64,000 bases of DNA, taken from the NCBI RefSeq assembly GCF_002159265.1, contig NZ_NFHG01000010.1:1-64000 (forward strand), given 5' to 3'. This stretch comes from Flavonifractor sp. An82. GTDB lineage: Bacteria; Bacillota; Clostridia; Oscillospirales; Oscillospiraceae. This document shows, one piece after another, positions 54,194-62,739 of the stretch (its first letter is position 1; every line of letters starts with the position of its first letter). The notes beneath the pieces were generated by a model. That model was given only the letters and a program-made list of their open reading frames with translations. It was not told where the DNA came from and did no database searches. Position numbers and translations under genes: made by a program.

Positions 54194-55273
54194 TTGAGCG
54201 ACGCGAAGGGAGATAACCTCCTGATTGTGGACGATGAGGAGATCAATCGGGCCATACTGGCCAACATCTTTTCTTCCGAGTACACCATTTTGGAGGCGGA
54301 GGACGGGCAGGCCGGTCTGGACGCCATTTGCGCCAACACAAACACGCTGAGTGCCATCCTGCTGGATGTGGTCATGCCCCGGCTCAACGGCATCGAGGTG
54401 CTTCGCCGCCTCCACCAGGTAGGACTGACCGAGCGCATCCCGGTTTTTCTCATCACCGCCGACGTGGGCAGCGAAACCATGCGGGAGGCCTACGCCCTGG
54501 GGGTCATGGATGTGATCCTCAAGCCCGTGGTCCCCTATGTGGTCCGGCGGCGGGTCAATTCGGTAGTGGAGCTCTTCCGGGCCCGGCACAGGCTGAACGC
54601 GGAGGTGGAGCGGCAGCGGGATCAGCTGCTGCTTCAGGCCCAGCAGCTGGCTGAAATGGGCATCGGCATGGTGGAGGCCCTGGCCACCGCCATCGAGTTC
54701 CGCAGCGATGAGTCGGGGGAGCATGTACACCGCATCCACGACATCACCTGCTACCTGCTGCAGAACACGCCCCTGGGCCAGGGGCTGTCCCCTGATCAGA
54801 TCCGCCAGATCGGCCTGGGGGCGGTCACCCACGACGTGGGCAAGATCTCCATTCCCGACGCCATTCTCAACAAGAAAGGCCGTCTGACGGCGGAGGAGTT
54901 TGAGCTGATGAAGTCCCACACCGTCAAGGGGGCCGAGCTGCTCTCCAGGATCCCCCAGATGCGGGAGCACGCCGCCTATGCCTACGCCTACGACATCGCC
55001 CTCCACCACCATGAGCGCTGGGACGGCGGCGGATATCCCCACCATCTGGTGGGCGACCAGACCCCCATCTGGACTCAGATCGTCTCCCTGGCCGACGTAT
55101 ACGACGCGCTGGTGAGCAAGCGCTGCTACAAGGACGCCTTCTCCGCCCAGACCGCCATGAATATGATTCTGGGGGGAGAGTGCGGCGTCTTCAATCCCAA
55201 ACTTCTGAAATACTTCCAGCAGGCGGAGCCGCTGCTGCGTAAATTTTATCCGCCTATGAGAGGGGTGGGCTGA
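54194..55273 (+). CDS. Response regulator with HD-GYP phosphodiesterase domain
   Basis: The product is 359 residues from TTG 54194 (MSDAKGDNLLIVDDEEINRA), chosen because GGAGG lies 9 nt upstream; an ATG at 54161 has no such site. Residues 8-125 form a receiver (LLIVDDEE, AILLDVVMPRLNG, FLITAD, ILKPV). The rest is an HD-GYP domain: THDVGKISIPDAILNKKG (His 213), MKSHTVKGAELL, HHHERWDGGGYPHHL (GYP loop, with Gly-Gly before GYP) and ADVYDALVSKR. It should hydrolyse cyclic di-GMP when phosphorylated by the relay. It lies between the hybrid kinase and HPt genes. Confidence 0.9.
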   Translation: MSDAKGDNLLIVDDEEINRAILANIFSSEYTILEAEDGQAGLDAICANTNTLSAILLDVVMPRLNGIEVLRRLHQVGLTERIPVFLITADVGSETMREAYALGVMDVILKPVVPYVVRRRVNSVVELFRARHRLNAEVERQRDQLLLQAQQLAEMGIGMVEALATAIEFRSDESGEHVHRIHDITCYLLQNTPLGQGLSPDQIRQIGLGAVTHDVGKISIPDAILNKKGRLTAEEFELMKSHTVKGAELLSRIPQMREHAAYAYAYDIALHHHERWDGGGYPHHLVGDQTPIWTQIVSLADVYDALVSKRCYKDAFSAQTAMNMILGGECGVFNPKLLKYFQQAEPLLRKFYPPMRGVG

Positions 55274-55274
55274 C

Positions 55275-55631
55275 GTGGACCAACAGAAAAAACAGCGGCT
55301 GGAGGAGGCCGGTATCGACGTGGCGGACGCCCTGGCCCGCTTCATGGACAACGAGGGGCTGATGCTCAAATTTCTGCTCCGCTTCCCTGAGGATCAAAAT
55401 TTTCCCCTCCTCAAACAGGCCATGGACAGCGGAGATACCGCCCGTGCCTTTGAGGCGGCCCATACCCTCAAGGGCGTGGCGGGCAACCTGGCCATGACCG
55501 GCCTGTTTCGGCAGGTGAGCCTTCTGGTGGAGGATCTGCGCAGCCAGGACCTTCCGGCGGCCCAGGCCAGGATGCCGGTTCTGGAAGAAACCTATACCGG
55601 GATCATTGCCGCTCTTGGCAGTCTGACCTGA
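55275..55631 (+). CDS. Histidine-containing phosphotransfer (HPt) protein
   Basis: This 118-residue protein starts at GTG 55275, 1 bp after the HD-GYP gene stops. The HPt motif FEAAHTLKGVAGNLAMTGL places the phosphorylated His at residue 63, inside a predicted four-helix bundle. It has no other domain. It would pass phosphate from the receiver of the hybrid kinase to the HD-GYP regulator. A terminator follows 26 bp after the stop. Confidence 0.92.
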   Translation: MDQQKKQRLEEAGIDVADALARFMDNEGLMLKFLLRFPEDQNFPLLKQAMDSGDTARAFEAAHTLKGVAGNLAMTGLFRQVSLLVEDLRSQDLPAAQARMPVLEETYTGIIAALGSLT

Positions 55632-55657
55632 ACATCCAAAATATCTTACACAGAAAC

Positions 55658-55691
55658 AAAGAGGTCTCCCCATGAAGGGAGACCTCTTTTT
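55658..55691. terminator. Bidirectional intrinsic terminator
   Basis: A 13-bp stem (AAAGAGGTCTCCC, 55658-55670 with 55677-55689) with loop CATGAA and a TTTTT tail lies between the convergent HPt and ABC-permease genes. Confidence 0.85.
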
Positions 55692-55708
55692 GTGGTGCAA
55701 ACCATGCT

Positions 55709-56920
55709 TTATTCCATCAGCTCCCGCCGCCGCTGCCGCAGGCAGGTCCAGCCGCACAGCCCCAGCGCCGCCAGGGCGGCCAGCACGCCGCATACAAACT
55801 CCGTCCCGGGCAGGCCGGTAAGCCGGACAGGACTCCCGGAAAACCGTCCCGCTCCCATCATCACCCAGGGTACCAGTCCCCAGCACAGCACTACGATCAG
55901 CGGAATGGCCTTGAGGAGCATGGCCACATAACTGCCGCTGAACTGAGAGAGGACCACGGTAAAGCCGCAGGCCGCCAGGGTGAGCACAGCGGTCAGCCCC
56001 AGCAGGGCCAGCAGGTACTGGCCATAGGTCCAGTCGAACCAGGGATAGGTCCCCGGCCACACGGTGACCAGGGGGCAGTCCCAAAATGTTAGGGCGCCGG
56101 TAGCCAGGAAGGGGCCCAGGTAGACGGCGCAGTTGAGCAGCGTGAGCAGCAGCCCGGACAGCAGGGCCGCTCCCATCTGGACATTCAGCACCCGCCGCCC
56201 CCGACGGGAGGTCCACTGCATGGCCCTGGTACGGTGTAAGGCGTCCCGCACCAGGGTGGGGGACAGCAGCAGCACCCCACTGAAGGCACACCAGATGGCA
56301 AAATAGTGAAAGAACTCATCCGTGTTGTTGATCATGGTACTGGACAAAAAACCGTAGACTCCCTCCGCCTCTATCCCCTCGATCCGCCGGATACTGGCCT
56401 CATGGGCCGGAGAATAGGACCCTACATCTCCGCCCCAATCCAGCGCCGACCCTCCACCGGCCAGGTTGTCATACTCCTGCATAAATTGGAGCAGCGATTC
56501 CACCATGTTTAAGTTGGTGTCATAGTAAATGCTCCAATATAGGTCGGATTCCTCCTCCGTCCGTTCCTCCGCCCGGGCACGGTCATGGTAAGCCTCCCTC
56601 CAGGCCCCATAGCTCTCATAATCGGTGATCCCCGCCTCTGCCGCCCCCGGAATCTGGGCCACCTGCCGGGCAAACTCCGCCTCCAGCTCTTCCAGCTGGC
56701 CGTCCAACTCTGCCCGCTCCTCCGGCTCCATGGTGGTACCATAGCGTTCCAACCAACCGGAGGCCAGCTGGACCTGGGTCCCTCCCCGGTCGTTGCTGGT
56801 ACTGAAATGCTCCAAATAAAAGCCGGTGCGGACCTGGTAAAACACCACTCCGATAAGGGCGATGGCCAGCAGCAGGCCGGGCCGCCAGATCTTTTTCAGT
56901 TCCCATCTCAACAGGGCCAT
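55709..56920 (-). CDS. ABC-2 type transporter permease
   Basis: The 403-residue membrane protein has one helix near the N-terminus (LLLAIALIGVVFYQV), then a long acidic extracytoplasmic loop (about 40-205), then five hydrophobic segments. This is the layout of ABC-2 exporter permeases. It is the last gene of the operon, next to a second permease of the same type. The two probably form a heterodimer with the ATPase encoded upstream. The substrate is unknown; lantibiotic- or peptide-type export is common for this architecture. Confidence 0.8.
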   Translation of the reverse strand: MALLRWELKKIWRPGLLLAIALIGVVFYQVRTGFYLEHFSTSNDRGGTQVQLASGWLERYGTTMEPEERAELDGQLEELEAEFARQVAQIPGAAEAGITDYESYGAWREAYHDRARAEERTEEESDLYWSIYYDTNLNMVESLLQFMQEYDNLAGGGSALDWGGDVGSYSPAHEASIRRIEGIEAEGVYGFLSSTMINNTDEFFHYFAIWCAFSGVLLLSPTLVRDALHRTRAMQWTSRRGRRVLNVQMGAALLSGLLLTLLNCAVYLGPFLATGALTFWDCPLVTVWPGTYPWFDWTYGQYLLALLGLTAVLTLAACGFTVVLSQFSGSYVAMLLKAIPLIVVLCWGLVPWVMMGAGRFSGSPVRLTGLPGTEFVCGVLAALAALGLCGWTCLRQRRRELME

Positions 56921-58066
56921 TCACGCCACATCCTTTCGTCCAAACCGCCTCAGGGCCAGCAGAACAAGCCCAGCCCATATCAGCAGGTTCAGGGCAAGAC
57001 CCACCGTCTCCTGCCAGGGCACCAGTCCGCTCTGCCCCAGCTCGGTAAACCAGCCGTTGATGGCAAGCCACAGGCACACTGGGGAAAAGGTTGTGAGCAA
57101 ATAGGCGCTCCACATCCCCAGATTGGCCAGAGCGGAAGACAGGCCCAGCAGCAGGGCACAGAAGGCTGCCGCAGCGATGGCCGCCCCATAGGTATGCCGG
57201 ATGAGCAGCCCCGCCACAGCCCCCATGAGCGTAAAGATCGCTACCAGCCCTCCCCCAGCCGCGATCATGGCGGCAAAATAGCTCCCCACCGTAAAGTCCG
57301 TCCAGGTAAGGAAGGGGCGGGAGTACAGCATATCCACAAAATAGTTGAACTGGCTGGATACGCTGCTGTCCCAGATGCCGCCGTAGTCCCACAGCAGCAG
57401 GTAGGGCCCCAGGGTGAGCAGCGCCAGCAGGGCATACAGCCCCAGGGCGGCTGCCAGAGCGGCCAGCGTCTTGCTCCGCCACAATCCCCTTCCCGTCCGG
57501 CTGGAACAGGTCAGGGATTGGGTACCGCTCAGGCCCTCATACCCCACCAGATACAGGGCACACAGCAGGCCCAGCAGGACGCTCTCAGTGAGCAGCACCC
57601 GAAACAGGGTGTTATAGAGGTATTGATGGCTGTCATGGGTGATAGGTCCCGCATACAGGTCCAGGGCGGCGCCGGTCTGGGCCAGGTGGTCTACCCGCTC
57701 CTGGAGCAGGTCATATTTCCAGGCCATCCACCTCTGAGCCAGGCTGTCCCCCGCCATGAGACTCTGATAGAAGTTCGTCAGTTCCTGGGTGTCGTAGCCC
57801 TCCAGGGTGTTCTCCAGTCCCGTCACATACTGCCGCAGAATGGTCCGGTTTTCCGTGTCCGGCAGGGCCTCCAGCCCGGTCAGGAATTCCTCGTCCACCC
57901 TCTGGCCCAGGGCGGCGGCATCCGCCGAGGTGTCGTTGAAGAAGGACCGGTCCATGGCAGAGGGGGGAGACAGAAGCAGGCCGTTGAGTGCCAGGCACAG
58001 CCCCACAAACACCCACAGGGCAGGCAGACGGAACAGTTTCCGCCACTCCCACACCGCCAGCCTCAT
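56921..58066 (-). CDS. ABC-2 type transporter permease
   Basis: This 381-residue protein has the same architecture as its neighbour: MRLAVWEWRKLFRLPALWVFVGL at the start, a large extracytoplasmic loop (about 40-160), then six hydrophobic segments with the ABC-2 pattern (SGTQSLTCSSRTGRGLWRSK before the second helix). It overlaps the ATPase gene by 4 bp and abuts the second permease gene directly. Confidence 0.8.
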   Translation of the reverse strand: MRLAVWEWRKLFRLPALWVFVGLCLALNGLLLSPPSAMDRSFFNDTSADAAALGQRVDEEFLTGLEALPDTENRTILRQYVTGLENTLEGYDTQELTNFYQSLMAGDSLAQRWMAWKYDLLQERVDHLAQTGAALDLYAGPITHDSHQYLYNTLFRVLLTESVLLGLLCALYLVGYEGLSGTQSLTCSSRTGRGLWRSKTLAALAAALGLYALLALLTLGPYLLLWDYGGIWDSSVSSQFNYFVDMLYSRPFLTWTDFTVGSYFAAMIAAGGGLVAIFTLMGAVAGLLIRHTYGAAIAAAAFCALLLGLSSALANLGMWSAYLLTTFSPVCLWLAINGWFTELGQSGLVPWQETVGLALNLLIWAGLVLLALRRFGRKDVA

Positions 58067-58917
58067 GCCCGTCCCTCCTCCCGGTAGATGGCCAGGAAGG
58101 CGTCCTCCAGGCTGGGCACTACAGAGACCGCCCCTGCCGGAGGCACGTCGGACAGCACCCGCAGCACGGGGCCAGTCTCACTCTGCCCCTCGCTGAGGAT
58201 CAGCTGCTCCGGCCCCAACCGGGCCTCCGCCGGCACCTGCCACACCTTGCCCTTCCACTGGGCGCAAATGCGGGCGGGGCTGTCGCAGCAGTACAACTTA
58301 TGGTCCTTGAACATAACGATCTGCCCGGCGATGGTCTCAATGTCGGAGACGATGTGGGTGGACAGGATGACAATGCGATCGGTGGACAAGGCGTGGATCA
58401 GGTTGCGGAACCGCACCCGCTCCCGGGGGTCCAGTCCGGCTGTGGGTTCGTCCAGCAGCAGCAGCCTGGGGTTTGTGAGCATAGCAACGGCGATGCCCAC
58501 CCGCTGGCGCATGCCGCCGGAAAAGGTTTTCAGCTTCTTGTCCGCCGCCTCGGACAGGCCCACGGTATCCAGCAGCTCCCTAATGCGCTTCTCCGCCTCC
58601 CCCTTGGGCAGGCACTGGAGGGCAGCAGCGTAGCGGAGGAACTGCCGGGCGGTATAGGAGGGGTAAAAGCCGAAATCCTGGGGCAGATAGCCCAGCAACC
58701 CCCGGTACTCCGCTCCCAGGGCATTGATATCCTCCCCGTCCCACAAAATCTGCCCCTCGGTAGCAAACAGCAGCGTGGCCAGCAGCTTGATGAGGGTGGT
58801 CTTGCCTGCTCCATTGGGAGCCAGCAGCCCATATACCCCCGGCTCAAAGGCCAGATTCACGTCCTCCAGGGCAGTAAACTTCCCATAGCGCTTGGTCACA
58901 TGTTCAACTGAAAGCAT
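58063..58917 (-). CDS. ABC transporter ATP-binding protein
   Basis: The 284-residue ATPase has Walker A LAPNGAGKTTLIKLLA, signature FSGGMRQRVGIAVAML, Walker B LLLLDEPTAGLDPRERV and the H-loop VILSTHIVSDIE. The C-terminal 70 residues resemble the extension seen in exporter ATPases of the CcmA/NatA type. It lies between a small membrane-protein gene (14-bp overlap) and the two permease genes (4-bp overlap), so the exporter is complete. Confidence 0.93.
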   Translation of the reverse strand: MLSVEHVTKRYGKFTALEDVNLAFEPGVYGLLAPNGAGKTTLIKLLATLLFATEGQILWDGEDINALGAEYRGLLGYLPQDFGFYPSYTARQFLRYAAALQCLPKGEAEKRIRELLDTVGLSEAADKKLKTFSGGMRQRVGIAVAMLTNPRLLLLDEPTAGLDPRERVRFRNLIHALSTDRIVILSTHIVSDIETIAGQIVMFKDHKLYCCDSPARICAQWKGKVWQVPAEARLGPEQLILSEGQSETGPVLRVLSDVPPAGAVSVVPSLEDAFLAIYREEGRA

Positions 58918-59650
58918 AAGCTTCTCCTCTCCTCCGCCCCAGGCAGAACCGTCTCAATTCCAGCAGGTACAGGGCCAGAGCGCCCCCTGCCAGGGCCAGA
59001 AATACCACCCCCGGCAGGGCGGTCAGCCAGGCTGACGCTCTGTCCCACATCAGCAGCAGTCCCCCCAGGGCCACCCAAATGACCGGCGGGGCAATCAACC
59101 GTCCCCGTCCCTTTCCCTCCAGGCAGATCAGGGACAGCAGACCATAGAGGAACAAGCTGGACAGGGATATCCCCAGCATCCAGCTCAGGGGCAGGTCCCC
59201 TCCCATGGCCTTCCACAGCCACAGGTTCGCCGGTACCCACACCAGCAGCGAGCTGCCGCCAAACACCACCATCCGCAGGGCGGTCACAGTCCGGACAGAC
59301 AGACGGCAGCTCCGCTTCCAATCCAGCAGGCCGGACTGAGCCTCCTTCCATGCTGTGAGGCCCAGCAGCAGGGCGTACAGCGCCGGAGAGATCAGGAAGA
59401 GGATCGGGGCCGGATACATCATCTGGAGCGCGGCGGCCGGCAAGAGGATCAGCATCAGCACCGCCGCCAGGACACTCAGAAAGACGCAGTCGGCCACCCC
59501 GAAAAAGAGGACCCGGACATCCAGAGCTGTTCGGAGTGTGGCCGCCAGCCCCTGTCTGGGGGCAAGCCCTTGCTCCAAAATGGCAGAAATGGCCGCCTCC
59601 CGCTCACCATGGGCAGGCATCTGCTCGTTCCAACACGTCATATCAGCCAA
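58904..59650 (-). CDS. Membrane protein, possible anti-sigma factor
   Basis: The 248-residue protein has a soluble N-terminus (about 1-50) followed by six hydrophobic segments in pairs. I do not recognise a named family. It overlaps the sigma gene by 8 bp and the ATPase gene by 14 bp. The position directly behind an ECF sigma gene suggests a membrane-bound anti-sigma or a sensor for the exporter; this is inference. Confidence 0.6.
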   Translation of the reverse strand: MADMTCWNEQMPAHGEREAAISAILEQGLAPRQGLAATLRTALDVRVLFFGVADCVFLSVLAAVLMLILLPAAALQMMYPAPILFLISPALYALLLGLTAWKEAQSGLLDWKRSCRLSVRTVTALRMVVFGGSSLLVWVPANLWLWKAMGGDLPLSWMLGISLSSLFLYGLLSLICLEGKGRGRLIAPPVIWVALGGLLLMWDRASAWLTALPGVVFLALAGGALALYLLELRRFCLGRRRGEAYAFS

Positions 59651-60095
59651 ACTCCTTTCTCAACCGGGCCATCAGCCGGTAGTAGCGTGTCTTGACTGCC
59701 GCCTCCGGCTGGCCCAGGACGGCGGCAATCTCGGGAAAGGTGCGCTCACCGTAAAGGCGCAGACGATACACCGCCTGGGTATCCGGGTCCAGACGGGATA
59801 TATACTCTTCCATCCGGTCCAACAGATCCCGGTCCTGAATTTGGGCAGCAAAGTCGGTCTGGTCAGGTGTCTCTGTCTCCTCCAGCAGCAGGATATTCCC
59901 CTGAACTTTCCGACGGCAGTCTATGGCCTTATGAGCGGCGATGCGGTACAGCCAGGTACGAAAGGACGCCTTGTGGCCCAGCTGGCGGTAGGCAAAGCGA
60001 TAGATCTCGTCATAATAGGTCCGCACCAGCTTGTCCGCCGCCTGTCGGGACCCTCGGCGCTGAATATCCCGGATCCACTTCTGTTCCTCTTCCAC
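59643..60095 (-). CDS. ECF-type sigma factor lacking part of region 2
   Basis: This 150-residue protein starts MEEEQKWIRDIQRRGSRQAA and contains the first helix of sigma region 2 (YYDEIYRFAYRQLGHK). That runs directly into ASFRTWLYRIAAHKAIDCRR, which is the end of region 2. The intervening 25-30 residues found in relatives, including the DLTQE-type core-binding and -10 recognition helix, are absent without a frameshift. Region 4 is intact (LDPDTQAVYRLRLYGERTFPEIA, then PEAAVKTRYYRLMARL). Relatives are 170-180 residues long. It heads the exporter operon. The protein may be inactive as a sigma factor or may use a non-standard core contact. Confidence 0.8.
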   Translation of the reverse strand: MEEEQKWIRDIQRRGSRQAADKLVRTYYDEIYRFAYRQLGHKASFRTWLYRIAAHKAIDCRRKVQGNILLLEETETPDQTDFAAQIQDRDLLDRMEEYISRLDPDTQAVYRLRLYGERTFPEIAAVLGQPEAAVKTRYYRLMARLRKEFG

Positions 60096-60227
60096 TGTCT
60101 CACCGCCTTTTTAATCATATATTCGATCTTCAGTGTGCTATGGTTTCATTAAATGAAAAATTTTATGAAACGCAGAAAAAGCGCACGAGACAGGAGTTTC
60201 TCCTATCCCAATGCGCTTGCATAAAAA

Positions 60228-60257
60228 AAGCCTTGAAAACCGAAGTTTTCAAGGCTT
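60228..60257 (-). terminator. Terminator behind the tRNA-Thr remnant
   Basis: On the minus strand AAGCCTTGAAAAC pairs with GTTTTCAAGGCTT around TTCG, followed by seven T residues. It lies 2 bp after the CCA end of the tRNA fragment and is probably the native terminator of that tRNA gene. Confidence 0.85.
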
Positions 60258-60259
60258 CT

Positions 60260-60305
60260 TGGAGCTGCTATCCGGATTTGAACCGGAGACCTCATCCTTA
60301 CCAAG
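60260..60305 (-). pseudogene. 3' fragment of a tRNA-Thr(GGT) gene
   Basis: The minus strand reads CTTGGTAAGGATGAGG, TCTCCGGTTCAAATCCGGA and TAGCAGCTCCA. This is the anticodon loop with GGT, the 3' side of the anticodon stem, a perfect T arm and the acceptor 3' strand with encoded CCA. The 5' half is missing: upstream sequence (GCCGC) does not pair with GGATG, and no D arm is present. The retained half and terminator are what remains at the distal end when a mobile element integrates into a tRNA gene. Confidence 0.8.
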
Positions 60306-60597
60306 CGGCTTTGGAACTTTTTCTAACTATTTTTCGTACTTTATAGCGATATACACTCCGATCTGCTTGCTTTCCGCCACTTTTTGAGCATCCTGTTTCC
60401 GTATACTCCACATCGCGCTGTGGCTGAAAATGTGGTCAAAAGCGCCTCCCCTCTTTTGCCGGCGGCACGTCCGCCGACAAAGTGGGGAGGCATTTTCTGC
60501 CCGTCTGCGTTGTAATTTTTGGAGGGAAATAATGTAATCCATTTATGCCGGAGGCAGCTCAAAATTTACGGGACAGTAAACAATATGAGCTACCCTC
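60306..60597. other. Gene-free region right of the tRNA remnant
   Basis: No gene is supported. The region contains the inverted repeat 60444-60491 and short open frames without ribosome-binding sites. It is probably the edge of a decayed element or a dispersed intergenic repeat. Confidence 0.4.
60444..60491. repeat. Imperfect 22-bp inverted repeat
   Basis: Arms 60444-60465 and 60471-60491 (GCCTCCCC outer, CCGGCGG inner) surround CACGT. It has no T tract on either side, so a repeat-element hairpin is more likely than a terminator. Confidence 0.5.
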
Positions 60598-62028
60598 TTA
60601 TTCCACCCCCGCAATTGCCGCGGCCTCATTCTGCCGCTCCTTCGCAGCCTCCAGGTCGTCGAAATCCCCCAGCGCCCGCAGATCCACATGGGAGGCGTCC
60701 ACCCCCGCCCCCTGTTGGGCCAGGGTGATAGGGTAGTCCCCCTCCAGCTGTCCCCGAATGCTCTCAGAGCGCAGGCGGCACACCTCCAGCAGCGTGTCCA
60801 CCGCCAGCAGATGATCCTCATAGGAGCAGAAGGCGGTGGGATCGACCTCCACATAGGGAGCGATCATGACCTGTGCCTGCCGGATGACTGCCTCATACCG
60901 GCCGCTCTCGAAATACTCCGAGAGTAGTTGGCCGAAATAGGCGTGGTACCGGGCAAAATAGTCTCTGTTTTTCATCAGATTGTGATACAGAGGCCGCTCC
61001 AGCATGACCTCCCCCCGGGCGGGGGTGTTCACCGGCCAGTTGATCAGCACGTCGGGGTCCCGGATGGGATCGGTCATGCCCAGGGCGTAGGTGCCGAAGG
61101 CCAGGTTGTAGTCCCAGGGCAGAATGGAGATCACCCCGTCCTCCTCATAGAGGAAGTAGTTGTGCCCGGTGTGGCCCAGGTAGCTGTCCCAGTTCATGAC
61201 GAACACCTGGACGGCAAAATACCGCAACACCTCATCCGCATTGACCGCCGTCTCCAGGTCCTCCCCGGTGGACAGCACCCGCAGGGCCTGGATCAGCCGC
61301 TCCCGGTCCGCCACGTCCGTGTCAAACTTGGCGTTGTCAAAGATGTTTGGGTAGGCGGCGGGGTCATCGCCGATGTACCGCAGGGCCACGTCGGTGTTCT
61401 CCGCGTTCAGGGAGCGGTAGTCCGGCTTGTAGAGCGCTCCGTGATCCGGGCCGAAGTTTCGCCGGGCAAAGGCCTCCTCTGGCTCCTCGATGGCCAGAAA
61501 CAGCCCCCAGGGGGTGCCGTTCACCGTCACCCAGGCATAGCTGCACAGAGGGGCGGGCACCCCCATGTAGGCCATCATGTGGTAGACCAGCCAGGTTTTG
61601 AGATAGCTGTTGTCCTGGAAGGAGGCGTCCAGGGAGAGCTTGTCCAGGCCGTGGTAATTCCCGCCGTCCACATAGTGGTCGAACTCCAGTTTTAGGCTGT
61701 ACCGGGACAGACCATACTCCTCCGTCAGCCGGAGGGAGTTGTTCCCCTTGGCCCGTAGGCCCACCTGGTAAAATTCCTCCCCGTCGATGACCGCGGTGCA
61801 GGGGATATACTCCTCCGCCGGGGCGTTTTCGAGGAAAGCCGCCCAGTCCTCCACCCGCAGGTCCACGGTGTGGACCCGGCCATCGTCAAAGAGGCGGGAG
61901 GCGTACCCGGGCGCGGCGCTGGCGGGCCGGAGGCCCAGAGCCTCCCCGAAGCAGAGCAGACCGGTGAGGACCAGGGCCAATAGGATGGCCCCGCCGCAGA
62001 TAAGATCGATATGCCGGTGGCGGATCAT
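60598..62028 (-). CDS. CotH-family protein (putative secreted/membrane-anchored kinase)
   Basis: The product is 476 residues from ATG 62028 (MIRHRHIDLICGGAILL), with a single N-terminal membrane helix. The CotH kinase-like core is clear: VGLRAKGNNSLRL near residue 95, YSLKLEFDHYVDGGNYHGLD, LSLDASFQDNSYLKTWLVYH, WGLFLAIEEPEEAFARRNFG, and the metal-binding DYNLAFG near 320. CotH proteins phosphorylate surface proteins in spore coats and are also linked to cellulosomal dockerin proteins. It starts 5 bp after the DUF4956 gene stops, in an operon with VTC and PepSY genes. The target is unknown; the acidic repeat protein of the same operon is a candidate. Confidence 0.85.
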   Translation of the reverse strand: MIRHRHIDLICGGAILLALVLTGLLCFGEALGLRPASAAPGYASRLFDDGRVHTVDLRVEDWAAFLENAPAEEYIPCTAVIDGEEFYQVGLRAKGNNSLRLTEEYGLSRYSLKLEFDHYVDGGNYHGLDKLSLDASFQDNSYLKTWLVYHMMAYMGVPAPLCSYAWVTVNGTPWGLFLAIEEPEEAFARRNFGPDHGALYKPDYRSLNAENTDVALRYIGDDPAAYPNIFDNAKFDTDVADRERLIQALRVLSTGEDLETAVNADEVLRYFAVQVFVMNWDSYLGHTGHNYFLYEEDGVISILPWDYNLAFGTYALGMTDPIRDPDVLINWPVNTPARGEVMLERPLYHNLMKNRDYFARYHAYFGQLLSEYFESGRYEAVIRQAQVMIAPYVEVDPTAFCSYEDHLLAVDTLLEVCRLRSESIRGQLEGDYPITLAQQGAGVDASHVDLRALGDFDDLEAAKERQNEAAAIAGVE

Positions 62029-62032
62029 GGCC

Positions 62033-62713
62033 TCACCCCATGTAGTCCCCGTTGTAGGAGACCAGCACCACGTTCCCCACGCCCTCCATGGCCCCCAGCT
62101 CATTGACGAACTCCGTGTCGGCATCCCGCAGGCGCACCTCGTAGTTCAGCTCGATCTGGCCCGGGGCCACGCTCTTGCTCTTCAGATTCAGCCGCCGCAC
62201 CCGGGCCTCCACCAGGGCGCGCACCTGCCCCTCCACATCCTGGTCGGCGCAGTGGACCACCAGGATGTAGGGGGACTCCCCGTTCTTCTGCCGGGAGAAC
62301 ACCAGCAGCACCACCCCCACAAATAGGCTGCCCACCACCGCCAGGGGGATCAGCCCCGCCGCCAGCACGATGCCCGCCGCGATGGCCCAGAACAGGAAGG
62401 CGATATCCATGGGCTCCTTGATGGCGGTACGGAAGCGGACGATGGACAGGGCGCCCACCATGCCCAGGGAGAGGACGATGTTGCTGGTCACCGCCAGGAT
62501 CAGCAGGGTTGTGATGAGGGTGAGGGCGATGAGGGTCACCCCGAAGCTGGGGGCGTACATGACCCCGGCGTAGCATTTTTTATAGACCAGGAAGATGAAC
62601 AGGCCCAGGCAGAAGGCCAGCGCCAGGGCGATGGCGGCGTCCGGCAGGGAGACCGCGTCCAGCCGCTCCAGAAAGCTGGATTTGAAGATGTCCTGAAAGG
62701 TGAACGTGGGCAT
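62033..62713 (-). CDS. DUF4956 membrane protein
   Basis: The product is 226 residues from ATG 62713 (MPTFTFQDIFKSSFLERLD). It has four to five hydrophobic segments with the family signature NIVLSLGMVGALSIVRFRTAIKEPMDIAFLFWAI (about 78-112), followed by a soluble C-terminal domain. DUF4956 genes often accompany VTC and CotH genes, as here; the function is unknown. A role in delivering or exporting the polyphosphate made by the VTC protein is inference. Confidence 0.85.
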   Translation of the reverse strand: MPTFTFQDIFKSSFLERLDAVSLPDAAIALALAFCLGLFIFLVYKKCYAGVMYAPSFGVTLIALTLITTLLILAVTSNIVLSLGMVGALSIVRFRTAIKEPMDIAFLFWAIAAGIVLAAGLIPLAVVGSLFVGVVLLVFSRQKNGESPYILVVHCADQDVEGQVRALVEARVRRLNLKSKSVAPGQIELNYEVRLRDADTEFVNELGAMEGVGNVVLVSYNGDYMG

Positions 62714-62739
62714 GGCAGCCACACCTCTTTTCTTCGTTC

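Noticed and set aside
60260-60305. Functional tRNA gene
   Set aside because: Only the 3' part is present; the acceptor 5' strand, D arm and 5' side of the anticodon stem are missing.
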